Under the pieces are notes generated by a model, which was not told where the DNA came from, did no database searches, and saw only the letters and a program-made list of their open reading frames with translations. From Leucaena leucocephala (lineage: Eukaryota; Streptophyta; Magnoliopsida; Fabales; Fabaceae), in NCBI GenBank assembly GCA_037074615.1, contig CM073558.1:6067501-6131500 (forward strand): DNA of 64,000 nt. Reading direction: 5' to 3'. A program made the translations under genes and the position numbers. Positions 20,645 to 32,060 of this stretch are shown here, piece after piece. The stretch's first letter is position 1; every line of letters starts with the position of its first letter.

Positions 20645-22095
20645 GATTAATTAAAGGGCGACGAATGAGATCAATTCATGAGGAAATTTTTCTCTGATTT
20701 TAGGTCTCTTCCTTTCCTGCTTGCAATACATCAAAGGCAGAGTTCATATGTACAGATCGACCATAGAAAGAGACCTAATTTTCTGTTGCAACAGCACGAC
20801 AACAAGACAACAAGAAGCCCATCGGATGTGTTTATTTCTCTTACAATATCGTGTTGCTGTAACAAAAAGATAGAGTTCTTGTGAAAGAGGTTTGTTCGGA
20901 AGTTGAGTCGAGAGTTTGGCAAAGGATGTATAATTCGGATATTTTTTTCACATTGATAGAGATGAATGTAAATAATGTATTTATTATTTAAGGAGTGACT
21001 AAGAGAAAATAGATTTTTTTGGTAGACCATGCAAATTGAATGGAATGTATGAGGTTGATTTTCTTGGCCAGATAACATAGTAAGTACAATGAACTATGTT
21101 CATATACTTTTCTAAGATTTTACTTCACCCTGCTGAGTACCTGTAATGATTCATGACTCAGTTTTCTTGCACTTCTATTAATTTTATTTTGATAATTTAA
21201 AGATGAAAAATTTTCAATGCATGGCACAATTTTTTTTTTATTAATGTGGTTAGTTACAGTTACAGATTTTTGGTTCTAGATGATTATTTTTTTATTTTTT
21301 AAATTAAAATGATATTTTGGGATTTTGACTTTTGGCCGTACAGAGAAGATTTTGTTATTTTCAATAAGTTTTTTTGGTAAAAAATTATTTTATTTTCTGC
21401 TTATTCTGACAAAAGGCTTTCATTTTGGCTCCCTCTCATTTTGTCCTCTTCAAGCTGAGAGGATCAACTTTTATTTTCATTTAATAAAAGCAATTTAATG
21501 ATTTGATCAAACATCTTCATCTTCACAAATAATCTTATATTTGAAATAGTTTTCTTTTCTCTTTCTGCAAGAGGGTTAAACAAGCTCTCCCTGTTTAGTG
21601 TTTTCTATTCTTTCTTTCTTTTTTAAAGTGAAAAGGGGATTTATTGTCAATTATGATTCATTGGTCAAAAAATAAAATTGAGATTTTTCTTTTTCTTTTT
21701 ATTTTGTGCATGTGCAATTGATTGATTATGTGTTGTCTGAAATGATTAGGATTTATGACTCTTTTTCATGCGGAGAAAATCAGCTAAAATCAAGGCTTGA
21801 TTTATGGAGAGAGAAAAATTATACCCAATAACTTAGACAATATAATCTATATATTGATAGAAGATAATCAAGAAATTAAAACAAATTATCATTTGGCTCT
21901 CAAATTATTATCATGCTCTTTAAAATTATATTCTAATCTTTTTAATGTCAGAAAGATTTTGAATCTAATATTACAAAATATATTTATAATATCTAAAAAA
22001 TGAGTTGTATATATATTGTGTAAGGGAACTTTTGTCATCATTTATAATTTATAAACATACATAATTGTGATGTGAGAAAGATTTTTTTTTTTTTT
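20645..22095. other. intergenic DNA downstream of the cyclin
   Basis: The first few hundred bases are probably 3' UTR and contain the inverted pair TTGTTGCAACAG (near 20790) and CTGTAACAAAAAG (near 20860). After 21,100 the DNA is AT-rich with no recognisable gene. Confidence 0.45.
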
Positions 22096-22215
22096 ACCAA
22101 CAAAGACTAGTCTAAGTGGAGGAGTTTTATTTACTTAAACATGAAGTCTTAAGTTTATATTTATGTAAATATAAAAAATATTTATAAAAGAATTATTTTT
22201 AGTTGGGCTTAACAA
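22096..22215 (+). repeat. SINE-like repeat
   Basis: TAGTCTAAGTGG at 22108-22119 is a good RNA polymerase III A box. A decayed B-box-like segment (CTTAAGTTTATAT) follows about 45 bases later, then an AT-rich end. A poly(T) run precedes the element. No duplication was identified. Confidence 0.45.
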
Positions 22216-22599
22216 AATTTGAATTTATAATTTTTTTTAAATAAATATAATATTTACTATTACTTTCAAAATTTTGGATTTTCAAATTGGTATTTACCTT
22301 AATTGTATTTAGAATGGCAATCTAGTATATAATTAACTCGGAGCTCCACCAAAATAAACACAGAATTTTAAAAATTATTTTTTTTAAAAAAAAATAAAAT
22401 CCTTAAATGATGTAAAAAAGACAGATTAATTTGATATATTGAATTTGTGGGACCTTTATAAGTTGAACATCCTTTTCATTGGTTGGTCCTACTGAAGAGG
22501 CTCCCTCAGTATTTTAAATCTGTTTTTGTGGGTAATATAATATTTCAATCTTGCTATCTTTAAATTATTTTGAAGAACGAAAAAGGGATATTTCTTACA

Positions 22600-22877
22600 A
22601 GTATGCTCCTATGATATAATATATAAAAAAATTTCTTTTTTAGTCTAAAATATAATAGGTCGACAGAATAATTAATTATTATTTTTTTATTTTTATCCTA
22701 AATAAAAGAAAGATGTGACAAATAATAAATGTATATTTAGAAATTATATTCTTTAATTAAAGTAAAATAGATGAATTTTATTAATTTATAATATGTTAAA
22801 TAATTTAACTAATATTTTTTAATTTATATGAATTAATTAATAACGTCATATATATTGGATAAAAGGGAGTATGACTT
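22600..22877. mobile_element. MITE-like repeat
   Basis: The segment begins AGTATGCTCCTATGATAT and ends GATAAAAGGGAGTATGA, giving weak inverted ends. The interior shares ordered motifs with 7198-7456 (GTGACAAATAATAAATGTAT, AATATGTTAAATAATTTAA, AATTAATTAATAA). Confidence 0.4.
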
Positions 22878-25082
22878 AAAAGTTTGTTGTTACATATATT
22901 TTTGTGTTAACTATCAATATAAACTATAACTCATGCAATAATTTATTATTTTATGAATAGTGTAACTCAATTTTCAGATTTCATCAATACAAGAGGTCCC
23001 CCATTTTATAATAATATTAGAAGATAAAAGAATTAAATAGCCGGAAGAGGCAAATGAAAAGCATAAAAAAAACAAGAAGAAAAAAAGCATGAGGTTGATT
23101 TTTTTTTATTTTTTTTTAAAAGGCATGAGGTTAACTTACTGCATTATCATTGTTATGAATAAATAAATAAATAAATAAATAAAAGTAATTATATGGTAAC
23201 CTTTTTTAGGCTCCTTAAGATCCATACTTTGGATTATGATGGGCCCACCAACCCAAACTCTGTTTGCAAAGCAAAAAGTACACATCACCAGTATCACAAA
23301 AAAAAAAGTACACATCACCTTCTTTTTCCTTCATTTTGTATTTTTTTTTGTAATTAACCATGTTGGAGTTTGAATCTCTTTATTGGTATTTTTTTGAATT
23401 TTTTTATTAGTTTATATAAAGGTGTATAATATGTAAGGTTCACTTTAAATCAAATTAGTTGCGTAGTGCTAAATTGAATGATGAGTTTTCTGTACGGACT
23501 CTAATTATATTTCCTTTTACCTGACAAGATATAAAGGAAAAAAAGTCAGAGGGAAATCAAATTTAAAAAATCGAATCTCTTTTCTTTATTTCCCCTTTTA
23601 ATGGGAATTATAAAAATAAATTTATTATTCTATAATTAAATATAAAAATTAATTAATTTTTTTAATAAATTAAAGAAATAAAATAAAATATTTAATTATA
23701 ACTATTATAAAAGGTACTTGAGTAATTTAGGTAGATTAAAGAATATATAATATAAATTTATCTTAAAAAATTATATTTAATTATAATTCTTATATTTATT
23801 ATCAAATGAGTACTTATTTATATAATTAGCTCTTTTTATTTAAATGAGTTAAATTAGACTTGTCCTAATCCACTAATAATAAATTTGATAAAACTCAATA
23901 TTCTCTTCTATTTTTTAATATAAGAACTGGATAATTAACTTATAAATTTTTAAAAAATTAGTTAAATTAATTATTTGTAATAAATTAAATTATGTGTATT
24001 GGTTTCTATAAAATAATATTTCTAATAAGATACACTATAACTACAACTTTAATAAAAACCATCTTACTATGTACAATTAATAAAGATACTCTAAGAAAAA
24101 AATTATAAATTTATAAGATAAAATATATTAGGGTTATATTTAGAATTAAAATAAATCCCCGTGTAACTTTTATACCTATGACAAGAGATAATAACATAAA
24201 GGATATGGATGAAAACTTTTCTACTTAACCTTGTGGCTTTGAAACTCTGAAAAATCATCTAAAGTTTTGATTTGTAAGAATTTCATCCCAGAGATCTCCT
24301 TACGCTTAAAAACTAGTTGAATAAATTACAATTCTCTATACAACTACTTGCAATTTAATTTAAGTCAATACAAGAATCGATAAGTGTCTTTATTGCTGAA
24401 TTCTTAGCTTACCATTGGTTTCTTGGTGGTGCTTTCAAAGTGCACGCATGATGATGTATCTTTCTTTATTAGAGAAACAAGTTTGTGGAGAGAAAACAAC
24501 CCCTAACTAAGTGGGACGCATTCACCAAAGTTATGCCCCTTTGAGTGAAATAAACTAAAGAGAAAATTATATTCAAGTTTCATATAATGAATCTAATTGT
24601 GTAGAGAAGTCACAGGAAATTTTTAAATAATTGTGAAATCATATGAGATTTGAGATTAATGTTTTCGAATTATAAAATGACATAACTGCCTATGAGAAAA
24701 AATAACTCAAATAATAAGAATAATAACTTCCGGATGAAGGAATAAAAACTAGGGGCAAAAAAATAACAATTGAGACATTTTTCTAAGGGTAGTTCTGTCT
24801 TTTCACAATTTATAAAAATTAATCCCAAGTCGTATGTTACTTCACAGGCGTTTGATAATTTTTTGAGACTTCTCTACAATTATTCCTTATATATGATTTA
24901 AATACAATTGTTCTTAAAATAAATGACATATAACAACGCATCATCTCATGATGCTTTCATTTATTTATATATATGTTGTTCTAGCTACCGAAATTTAATT
25001 CATGCATCTCTACCCCTAGCCCCCAAAAAAAATCTTAAACATTCCATTTATGGATGCTTATGGAAAATTATTAAAAAATACT
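22878..25082. other. AT-rich intergenic DNA
   Basis: No gene recognised. It contains an (AAAT)n array at 23158-23184 and an AT-rich MITE-like stretch near 23,600-23,800. Open frames are short and unlike any protein. Confidence 0.5.
23158..23184. repeat. (AAAT)n microsatellite
   Basis: About six to seven AAAT units in a row. Confidence 0.9.
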
Positions 25083-25240
25083 TAATCTAATGGTAGACCA
25101 ACTAGATTATAAAGTATGAGAGAATTGATATTCAAATCACGCCTTGTTAAAAAAAGACCCTAATGTAGAGGAATCATAGTCACAAAGTCTCAATTTGAAT
25201 TAATCAGTTACTAAAATATCTGATATTAGGATAATGTAAA
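25083..25240 (+). repeat. SINE-like repeat
   Basis: A-box-like TAATCTAATGG at 25083-25093 and B-box-like ATATTCAAATC at 25128-25138 have SINE-like spacing. A tail-like segment follows (TTGAATTAATCAGTTACT, GATATTAGGATAATG), a combination found in plant tRNA-derived SINEs. The flanks show no clear duplication. Confidence 0.5.
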
Positions 25241-26045
25241 AAATGTCAAATAACATATGGCCCAAAGGGTTATTACAAAAATACTTATGGAAAACTATAA
25301 TAATTGGTATTTCCTTCTATCTTGATTGTAAAAATTGAATAACTAATTTATAGGGATTTAAAAATTAGTTAAATTAATTATTTAGAAAAAATATATTATT
25401 AATTTTTTTTTAAAATATTCTCTTTCATAATTTACATTAGAAGTTAGCATATTTATTGATGTAAACTCATTTATATATACAATCAATTATAATTTAGAAA
25501 AAAATTATAAAATTTAAAAAATAAAATAAATAAAAAGTCTTTAAATCTAGTATAAAACGAATCTTTGATTAGCTCCTATATATTTTAGACTAAGTAAATA
25601 TTACACCAATTATTGAGATATATACTATATGTATGGTTTTGAGTTGTTAATCATCAAATTTTCCAACCCAATCATACTAAGTTAGAAAGGGGACAAATCC
25701 CATTTTTCTCTCCTCTTTGGATTTTTAGCAATTGAAAATGCCTTAAGTAAAAAACATATAATTATCTTACATTACATTTCTTTTCCTTTTTTTTTCCTTG
25801 ATAGAAATCAAGATAAACATATTTTGATATAACTTTAATTAAAAATTGATTATTTAAATGAAAAACTCTGATCATGCACACTTTAGAGATATTAAAAAAA
25901 CATAAATTATTTTTTTAGGAGAAGAGATATAATTCTAAGATATAACTATCAAATTACATCAAAAAAAATAGAGAGAGAGAGAGCTCATTTCCCATCTCTA
26001 GAATTAAAAGATGGAGGATATCAAAACTACTACTACTACTACTAG
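25241..26045. other. AT-rich intergenic DNA
   Basis: No gene is seen. A GA run at about 25972-25983 and an (ACT)n run at about 26026-26043 lie just left of the Mutator-like element. Confidence 0.5.
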
Positions 26046-26054
26046 TATGTTTTA
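26046..26054. repeat. MULE target-site duplication, left
   Basis: TATGTTTTA (9 bp) directly abuts the left terminal inverted repeat. The right flank has TATATTTTA, one mismatch. Nine bases is the usual duplication length for Mutator-like elements. Confidence 0.75.
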
Positions 26055-26184
26055 GGGAAAAAGACAAGAAAAGCCCATGTGAATTTTAAAATGATAATTT
26101 GGGCATATGAATATCTAAAAAGACAGATTAGGCAGGAGGCTCAATCTGTCATTTACAAATTTAGATGAAAATACCAAATTATCC
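26055..26184 (+). repeat. left terminal inverted repeat of the MULE
   Basis: About 130 bp. It pairs in inverted orientation with 29648-29778. Conserved blocks include the first 19 bases, CTAAAAAGACA, AATCTGTC, TTTACAAATTT and TGAAAATACCAAATTA. Confidence 0.85.
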
Positions 26185-26734
26185 TTGTAAGTATTTGAAA
26201 AAAAAAGATGGACAATAGAACTTAGAACGTAGAAAGACAATGAAGCAGGATATTAGGTTTCAACTCTCATCGAACATTGCTCCAAAAATGGAATTTTGGC
26301 CGGCGTTAGCAAAGGTAGTAGTCATCGTTTCAAATACTCTGCCACCAAAGTTGAATTTTATCCTGTGTGAACAAATTCCTATGATTGGGTTTGCTAAAGA
26401 AAATAAACAAAGCCAGAACAAAAAAAGAAGCAATCCAATTAAAGTTATCAGGAAACAAATTCCCAAAGAACAAAGGATGTAAATAAATGATTGCTCCTAG
26501 AAAAATAGCAAAAAAATGTGGGAAAGTTGGATTCAAGTAAACTAGTGGAAAAAACAAGTAATAGAAAATGAATTAGGAAGGGGATCAAAATCTGCAAAAA
26601 AAAGGAAAGTTTTTAAATTTGAGAGATAAGGTAAAGAGGGAAGAGAGAGGTTAGGTTTTTCAAATTGAAGAATTGACACAGTTTGATTATTAACCATCTT
26701 CTACCTTTGAAATACTCTATTTTTATACGTCATT

Positions 26735-27395
26735 GTGGAAGTTGCAAATCCCATTGTTGAAGCTGCAAATTCCATTATAGGAGCTATAAATTCTATTAGC
26801 AATATGTTACAATTTCAGTTGTAAACGTCATTGCAAGAGTTGCAAATGCCATTAGACAAGTTGTAAATGTCATTACAAGAGTTACAAATCCTATTAGCAA
26901 TAGGTTACAATTTCAGTTGTAAATCCCATTGTTGAAATTGCAAATCCCATTACAGGAGTTATAAATCCCATTAGCAATATGTTGCAATTTCAATTGTAAA
27001 TGCCATTGCAGGAGTTGCAAATCCCATTGTTCAAGTTACAAATATCATTAGACGAGTTGCAAATGTCATTATAGGAGTTACAAATGCCATTAGCAATATG
27101 TTGTAATTTCAGTTGTAAATATCATTGTAGGAGTTGCGAATCCCATTATTCAAGTTGTAAATCCCATTAGTTACAATTTTAGTTGTAAATGTCATTGTTG
27201 AAGTTGTAAATCCCAATATTGAAGTTACAAATCCCATTAGCAATATGTTACAATTTTAGTTATAAATATCATTGCAGGAGTTACAAATACCATTACAGGA
27301 GTTACAAATCCCATTGTTCGACTTGCAAATGCCATTATTGAAGTTGCAAATCCTATTAGACGAGTTGCAAATCTCTTTAGCAATATGTTGAATTC
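26735..27395. repeat. 21-bp minisatellite inside the MULE
   Basis: A diverged tandem array with a basic unit near GTTGCAAATCCCATTGTTGAA (plus variants), interrupted every few units by a longer segment containing TTAGCAATATGTTACAATTT and CAGTTGTAAAT, so a higher-order period exists. A second block lies at 27600-27735. Because the unit is 21 bases, open frames on either strand show a seven-residue periodicity. I see this as a by-product, not evidence of a protein. Confidence 0.85.
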
Positions 27396-27429
27396 TGAGC
27401 TTCAATCTCCCGTGTTTTCTTCAAATGCT

Positions 27430-27480
27430 TCAAGGGTAATTTAGTCTTCTCACCCAAATTTACAAAGGATAGACTGAGTA
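27430..27480 (-). repeat. internal copy of the MULE subterminal sequence
   Basis: GGGTAATTTAGTCTTCTCAC and CCCAAATTTACAAAGGATAG resemble the inner part of the right terminal repeat (GGGGTAATTTGGTATTTTCA, CCCAAATTTGTAAAAGACAG) in the same orientation. Similarity fades toward the outer part of the repeat. Confidence 0.6.
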
Positions 27481-27599
27481 AAATGCATTTTCATCCCCTT
27501 GGTGTCAAATGCATTGAGTAACGAGTTGAAATATGCTATCATACAAGCTACGCTTTTGAATATAACACTAATCCAAAATGAAATCTCTATCAATACATC

Positions 27600-27735
27600 A
27601 CTATTGTGAAAGTTATAAACCCCATTGGAGGACTTATAAACTTCATTAGACGAGTTGAAAACCCCATTACATGACTTGTAAACCTCACTAGACAAGTTGC
27701 AAATGTTGTTATTGAAGTTGCAAACTCGAAGGCAA
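27600..27735. repeat. second block of the 21-bp minisatellite
   Basis: Units such as GTTATAAACCCCATTGGAGGA, CTTATAAACTTCATTAGACGA and GTTGAAAACCCCATTACATGA, each 21 bp, in the same orientation as the block at 26735-27395. Confidence 0.8.
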
Positions 27736-28020
27736 TATGTTGCAATTCCATTGTTGTAAATGTGAAAGGGAAAATATGTACATGGTCATTATAAAATATA
27801 GTCGAAGTCATTACAAAGTTTAACAATACATAAGTCGAACACTAAAAAATGATTGACTAACTTTGAACATCAGTTGGTCAATGGTTGAACTTTCTAAAAA
27901 TATAACATTACAAAAGTTAAACATTACAAAAATTGAAACATCATTTGGTCAATGTGGCGGTCTTACTTTGTGGAAGTAGGCTTAACACAAATTCTCTCCT
28001 TGAGTTAAACTCGTGATTTA

Positions 28021-29450
28021 CTAACCACCACTATAGGTTTCTATATGGATTTGAAAGCAATTTCTCATTGAAAGAACTCTAAGAGCATGCTGACAAAGAA
28101 TTCTAGACAACTCAAATTGGTGGCAGCTACAACTTATAATTCCTTCCCGATGAGCCCAATACACTCTTTGACCTCCCTCGGCTTTTGTATGGTGCCGCAT
28201 GAGGAAATCATCTTCAAATGGTAAAGATGCATAAGGAGCAATCAACACAAGATGTTCTTGAAGCTTGGAAAAGGCAAAAGGAGTGAGAATTTTGGCAACA
28301 TGTGACTCCATAGGGGCTCTAGTTTTAAGGCAAATATTTTGAAGATTATGTTGTATAGTTTGTTGTTCTCCAGTTTGATCTTTGAAATCCACAGCAACAG
28401 CCACCTGATTATGCAAGCCCAAGTGAACAATAAGGTAATATTTTACATCTTCCAAAACATAAAATGGAACATACTGTTAAGTCTAATGAACATCCAATCC
28501 AAATGTACTTCTAAAAAAGGAATTAACACAATGAAAACAATTTAACAATTTCCAAATAGAGTACCTACTCCATAAAGTGTACAAGCCGGGTCTGTGCATT
28601 CAGAAATCGTTGAATGAAAGCATTAATTGACTTTGATTGACCAGTTGTAGTCATTCCCACAAAAAAAAGGCTTCTCAAAAATGGCAATGCCCAAAGCGAA
28701 CATAAAGTATATAAATTAGCAATATGCCTGCTGCCATGCAACCCAAAAGAATTGACCATATCCCTCCAGCCTACTTCAAAATCCTCAACAGATTCAAGAT
28801 TGTAAAGTCTATAAAATTCAGCCTTCCATTTATTGTAACGTTATCCTAGAACAGCATTAAACCAAGAAAGAAATTTTGCTACAATCATCTATATGCAGAG
28901 AGCATGTTTAGTTGCTGGCACTTCAATGGCTAATGCTTCTTTGAGACACATATTTTGGTTTGTTAACATTGTCTGTGGAGCTTTCCCATTCATAAACCCT
29001 AAGAAAGCCTTTCAAGAAGACAATGAAACAGAGAGCAAAAGGAAACTGCCTAAGGGAATTGTAGAGCCATTGAACTTTTCAAAAATTATATGCATCCATT
29101 GACCAGGCTATATTCCCCAAACAGCTGTTCGAATCAAGGGTGAACTCAAATTTAAAACTAGGGTATTTCTCCTTAATATTTCTGCACATTCTTAGTAAAT
29201 CTATGCTTCCTCTTTTGGTTCTAATTTCTTAAATGATTGAAGTAAATTCCTCACATCCTTTTTAGTAAAAGGCAGATATCTAGGTTCCACACACTTCTCA
29301 AGCTCCATAAGCCACATCATTTGATAGACATAAATCATAGTTTTAGCATACATCAAGATTAAGCTTTTGTTTGAATCTGAAATAGTTCTGCATGCATGAA
29401 GAAATCGAACTCAATTTGGTTTTAAAAGTTCGTGATTATGGGGGTTAAAA
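28021..29450 (-). pseudogene. FRS11-like: FAR1-related sequence 11-like gene fragment captured in the MULE
   Basis: A minus-strand copy of a large part of an FHY3/FAR1-family gene, plant nuclear proteins derived from Mutator transposases. Successive blocks: HNHELLKPN, then MELEKCVEP and KKDVRNLLQSFKKLEP (about 29,290-29,200), FKFEFTLDSNS and GNIAWS (about 29,120), AFLGFMNGKAPQTMLTNQNM (about 28,980), PATKHALCI, RYNKWKAEFYRLYNLESVED, a block open at 28759-28565 (GMTTTGQSKSINAFIQRFLN), then after a 160-bp intron (28405-28564, GT-AG) the block 28404-28021 with VAVAVDFKDQTGEQQT, ICLKTRAPMESH and the SWIM zinc finger CSCHQFELSRILCQHAL. Lesions: stops replace Trp after HALCI and the residue before RYN; a TAG sits at the exon end (28565); several frameshifts; LTNQN where the family has Asp. 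Retention of the intron means a genomic, not mRNA, origin. Confidence 0.85.
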
Positions 29451-29647
29451 AGAATTTGTACCTAGGCTCGTAGCTAAAAAGAATGCTGCCACCAACGGAA
29501 TAGCCGCATGAAGACTCCAACAGAGGACACATAACGTCTTCTAATATGCACCCCAACACCAAAATTGTATCTAGCCCTGCATGGTCATCGACTTTAATTC
29601 TGCAGGAAGAGAAGGCACATGTGGCATCAGTATGATCATTTGGTCTA

Positions 29648-29778
29648 GGGGTAATTTGGTATTTTCACCCAAATTTGTAAAAGACAGATTGGGCTTCTTG
29701 TCCAATGTGTCTTTTTAGGTATTTGGATACCTAAATTGTCATTTCCAAATTCAAATAGACTTTTCTTGTCTTTTTCCC
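29648..29778 (-). repeat. right terminal inverted repeat of the MULE
   Basis: Inverted partner of 26055-26184. The outer end reads CTTTTCTTGTCTTTTTCCC on the plus strand. Confidence 0.85.
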
Positions 29779-29787
29779 TATATTTTA
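29779..29787. repeat. MULE target-site duplication, right
   Basis: TATATTTTA, eight of nine bases matching TATGTTTTA at 26046-26054, directly abutting the right inverted repeat. Confidence 0.75.
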
Positions 29788-30204
29788 CTTATATTTCACT
29801 TTGTCTATTATTATTATTATTATGTTTGACTTATATTTTACTTTGTCTTTGGCAAGGGTAAAAGTGGGGAAATGTTTCGTGGAATCCAAATAGAGACACA
29901 ATTTGATATATTTGGGCCTCAAATTCGGGCCGAAAAAACTAATTTGGATCCAGCCATAAAAAGAATAAGATTTGAATTGAAATTTATTAAACAAATATTT
30001 GCATAAATGCCTCCTACACGTTAGTCAAAAAATGGAGTATGGGCTCCGAGACTCGGCCCTACCCAGCTCATCTCATAAGAAACTTGAAAATCATTCTCTA
30101 AATCAAAATATTAAAAAAGAGGTATTTATATTTATTATCTCACAATATCTAAAATAATAGTGTCTCTAATATAAAGATATATATACTTAGTAAAAAACAT
30201 ATTT

Positions 30205-30372
30205 AAAACTATCAACAAGGTTAGGCCTAATAAAGTAGACTAGTCTCTTACAACATGAAGATTTAATATTCAAATTTTCAATAGGAAATATGCTCATATT
30301 TAATACCCGATAGTACTTCGAATATGATTATTTATAATCGGAGAATATCTGTACTTGATAAAAAAAAAATTG
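30205..30372 (+). repeat. SINE-like repeat
   Basis: An A-box-like TTAGGCCTAATAAAG and a decayed B box (AATATTCAAATTT) precede a tail (CGATAGTACTTCGAATATGA, ATTTATAATC) ending in an A run. The tail recurs in decayed form at about 58,690-58,760 and 61,090-61,150, so it is a dispersed family. Confidence 0.45.
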
Positions 30373-30399
30373 AAACCGATCTATCACTGAAGTGATCAA

Positions 30400-30880
30400 T
30401 ATAATGGTTCAACCAAAGTCAAACTAATTATGACTAAAATAATTATAATTTTAGTTATAAATATAATATCTCAATTATAATACAAATACTAATATATAAC
30501 CATAAAAACAATATTTAATAAAAAGGTATTAATTTATAAGTAAATAGAACATTTATAAATAAAATATACATAATTTAACAAAATAAAATTACTAAAGTAC
30601 AAATCTAATATGCTTCTATTTTGTGTTTTTTTTAACTCAAAATGATGTTGTTATAAGTTTACTAAGGGGAAAATTTATAAAAATAAACCTGGTCGACCCA
30701 TTGAGCCCGTCATATGATTAGGTTACTCTTTGGTCAATTAAGTTGATACTGAGTTACTTATTTCTCAATTCAATTGATTGATCCGGCTGAGCAAGTAACC
30801 GGTTCACCAAGTCATCTATCTATGCAATTCCTTTTACCTAAAAGTAATAACATAATGGAAGACTTTAACAAAGCTTGGCC
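30400..30880. repeat. dispersed repeat, copy 1
   Basis: AT-rich repeat whose right half (TTTAACAAAATAAAATTACT, GGGGAAAATTTATAAAAATA, then a GTCGACCCATTGAGC patch) parallels 31765-32060. It has no coding capacity. Confidence 0.4.
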
Positions 30881-31205
30881 AGCGGGTAACTAAATAATTA
30901 AATTAAAAAAAATAAAAGAAAAGAAAAGTGAATTTCGTCTAACGAAAGCCATGTGCTTTTATTATGGCATGCAATTTTCCTGCCAAGTAATTCATATATT
31001 CCACGGCTCTTATCTCCTTTCTCTAACACTTGACTTATGTTGGTCTCATTCTTTTTTTCCTCACTCATAACATGCTTATGGAATATTTTCATATTGTTCA
31101 TATTCTTATGATTCTTACAAACTGATTCAACTGTGCTGGGTCCCACCAAGGTACTGCAAGTTGGACCAATCTAAATCTAGTGAGGTAATAGTCCAACTAT
31201 ATTAT
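30881..31205. other. short intergenic stretch
   Basis: One open frame (31149-30898, minus) has no recognisable similarity. Nothing else is seen. Confidence 0.4.
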
Positions 31206-31733
31206 GTGTTTGGGAAGAGCCAAAGATTTTAAATTTAGATTTTGAAATTTTTTAAAATAAACAGTTATATTTATTTAAACGGGTTTTTAGACTAAACTAT
31301 AGTTTAAAACTAATATTTCAGATAAACTGGTCAGAGTAGCTTATGGAATAGTAAAAGAGTTTATGAACTAACTAATTACTATATTACCCCTACTTTTTCT
31401 TACACCCTCTTTTTTACTTTTTCTTACACCATCTCTCATCTCTCCTACTTTTTCTTACACCCTCTCTCCTACTTTTTTTACACCATCTCTCATTTCTTTT
31501 CTTACACCCTCTCTCATCTCTCCTCTCATATCTTATCCCGCCTCATTTAATACTCATATACTTTTACGTAATTTACTAATAATAAAAGTACTTTTGGAAA
31601 TAACAATTCAAACACTCATTTATTTAAAACCACTTTTTTTTCATAAACTCTTCTCCAAAAGCCATTTTCTAAAAGCTACCCAAAAGCCATTTTTTTTATA
31701 AACCCAATTTTAAAATTTTATCCAAACGAGCCC
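31206..31733 (+). mobile_element. hAT-like MITE, copy 3 of 5
   Basis: About 528 bp with GTGTTTGGG at the left and TATCCAAACGAGCCC at the right. The core GGAATAGTAAAAGAGTTTAT and ATTACCCCTACTTTTTCTTA matches copy 1, and the variable tract is made of TTTTTCTTACACCCTCTCTC-type units. This is the same orientation as copy 1. Confidence 0.6.
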
Positions 31734-31764
31734 ATAATATTAAATAAAGGTCTCAACATAGCCC

Positions 31765-32060
31765 CATTATGATTTAATTAATATATTAAAAATATTTATA
31801 TATAATTTTAAAAAATAATATTTAAATAAAAATATATTAATTAATAAATAAATTAAAATACACATACAAACTATACTTATTTTAACAAAATAGAGTTACT
31901 AAAATATAAATATGATAAATTGCCTTTTTTTTCTTCTTTTATCTAAAAATAACATTATTTTAAAGTTAACAATGAGAAAAAAAATATAAAATTCAATCTA
32001 ATTGACTTGTTTATAGATCTCGTCGATTCACTAGCTTCGACTACCAGTTCAAATTGATTT
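31765..32060. repeat. dispersed repeat, copy 2
   Basis: Parallels the right half of 30400-30880 (TTTTAACAAAATAGAGTTAC, CTTTTATCTAAAAATAACAT, GATCTCGTCGATTCACTAGC). Decayed and non-coding. Confidence 0.4.

Larger units (their letters stand above)
26055..29778 (-). mobile_element. Mutator-like element carrying an FRS11-like gene copy (Pack-MULE-like)
   Basis: A 3,724-bp element with long terminal inverted repeats. The left end (26055-26184) begins GGGAAAAAGACAAGAAAAG. The right end (29648-29778), reverse-complemented, begins with the same 19 bases and stays alignable for about 130 bp with roughly 22 differences by my count. A 9-bp flanking duplication with one mismatch supports a MULE. Inside, from the right, are a broken multi-exon copy of an FRS11-like gene (minus strand), then a 21-bp-unit minisatellite. 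No Mutator transposase of its own was recognised beyond the FRS-like sequence. FRS proteins descend from Mutator transposases, but here the resemblance to plant FRS11 is close enough that capture of a host gene is the better reading. The element is non-autonomous and probably inactive. Confidence 0.8.

Noticed and set aside
27450..27826. Minus-strand frames with a seven-residue periodicity, as if a repeat protein
   Set aside because: The periodicity is a direct consequence of the 21-bp DNA repeat, occurs in more than one frame, and has no flanking protein sequence.
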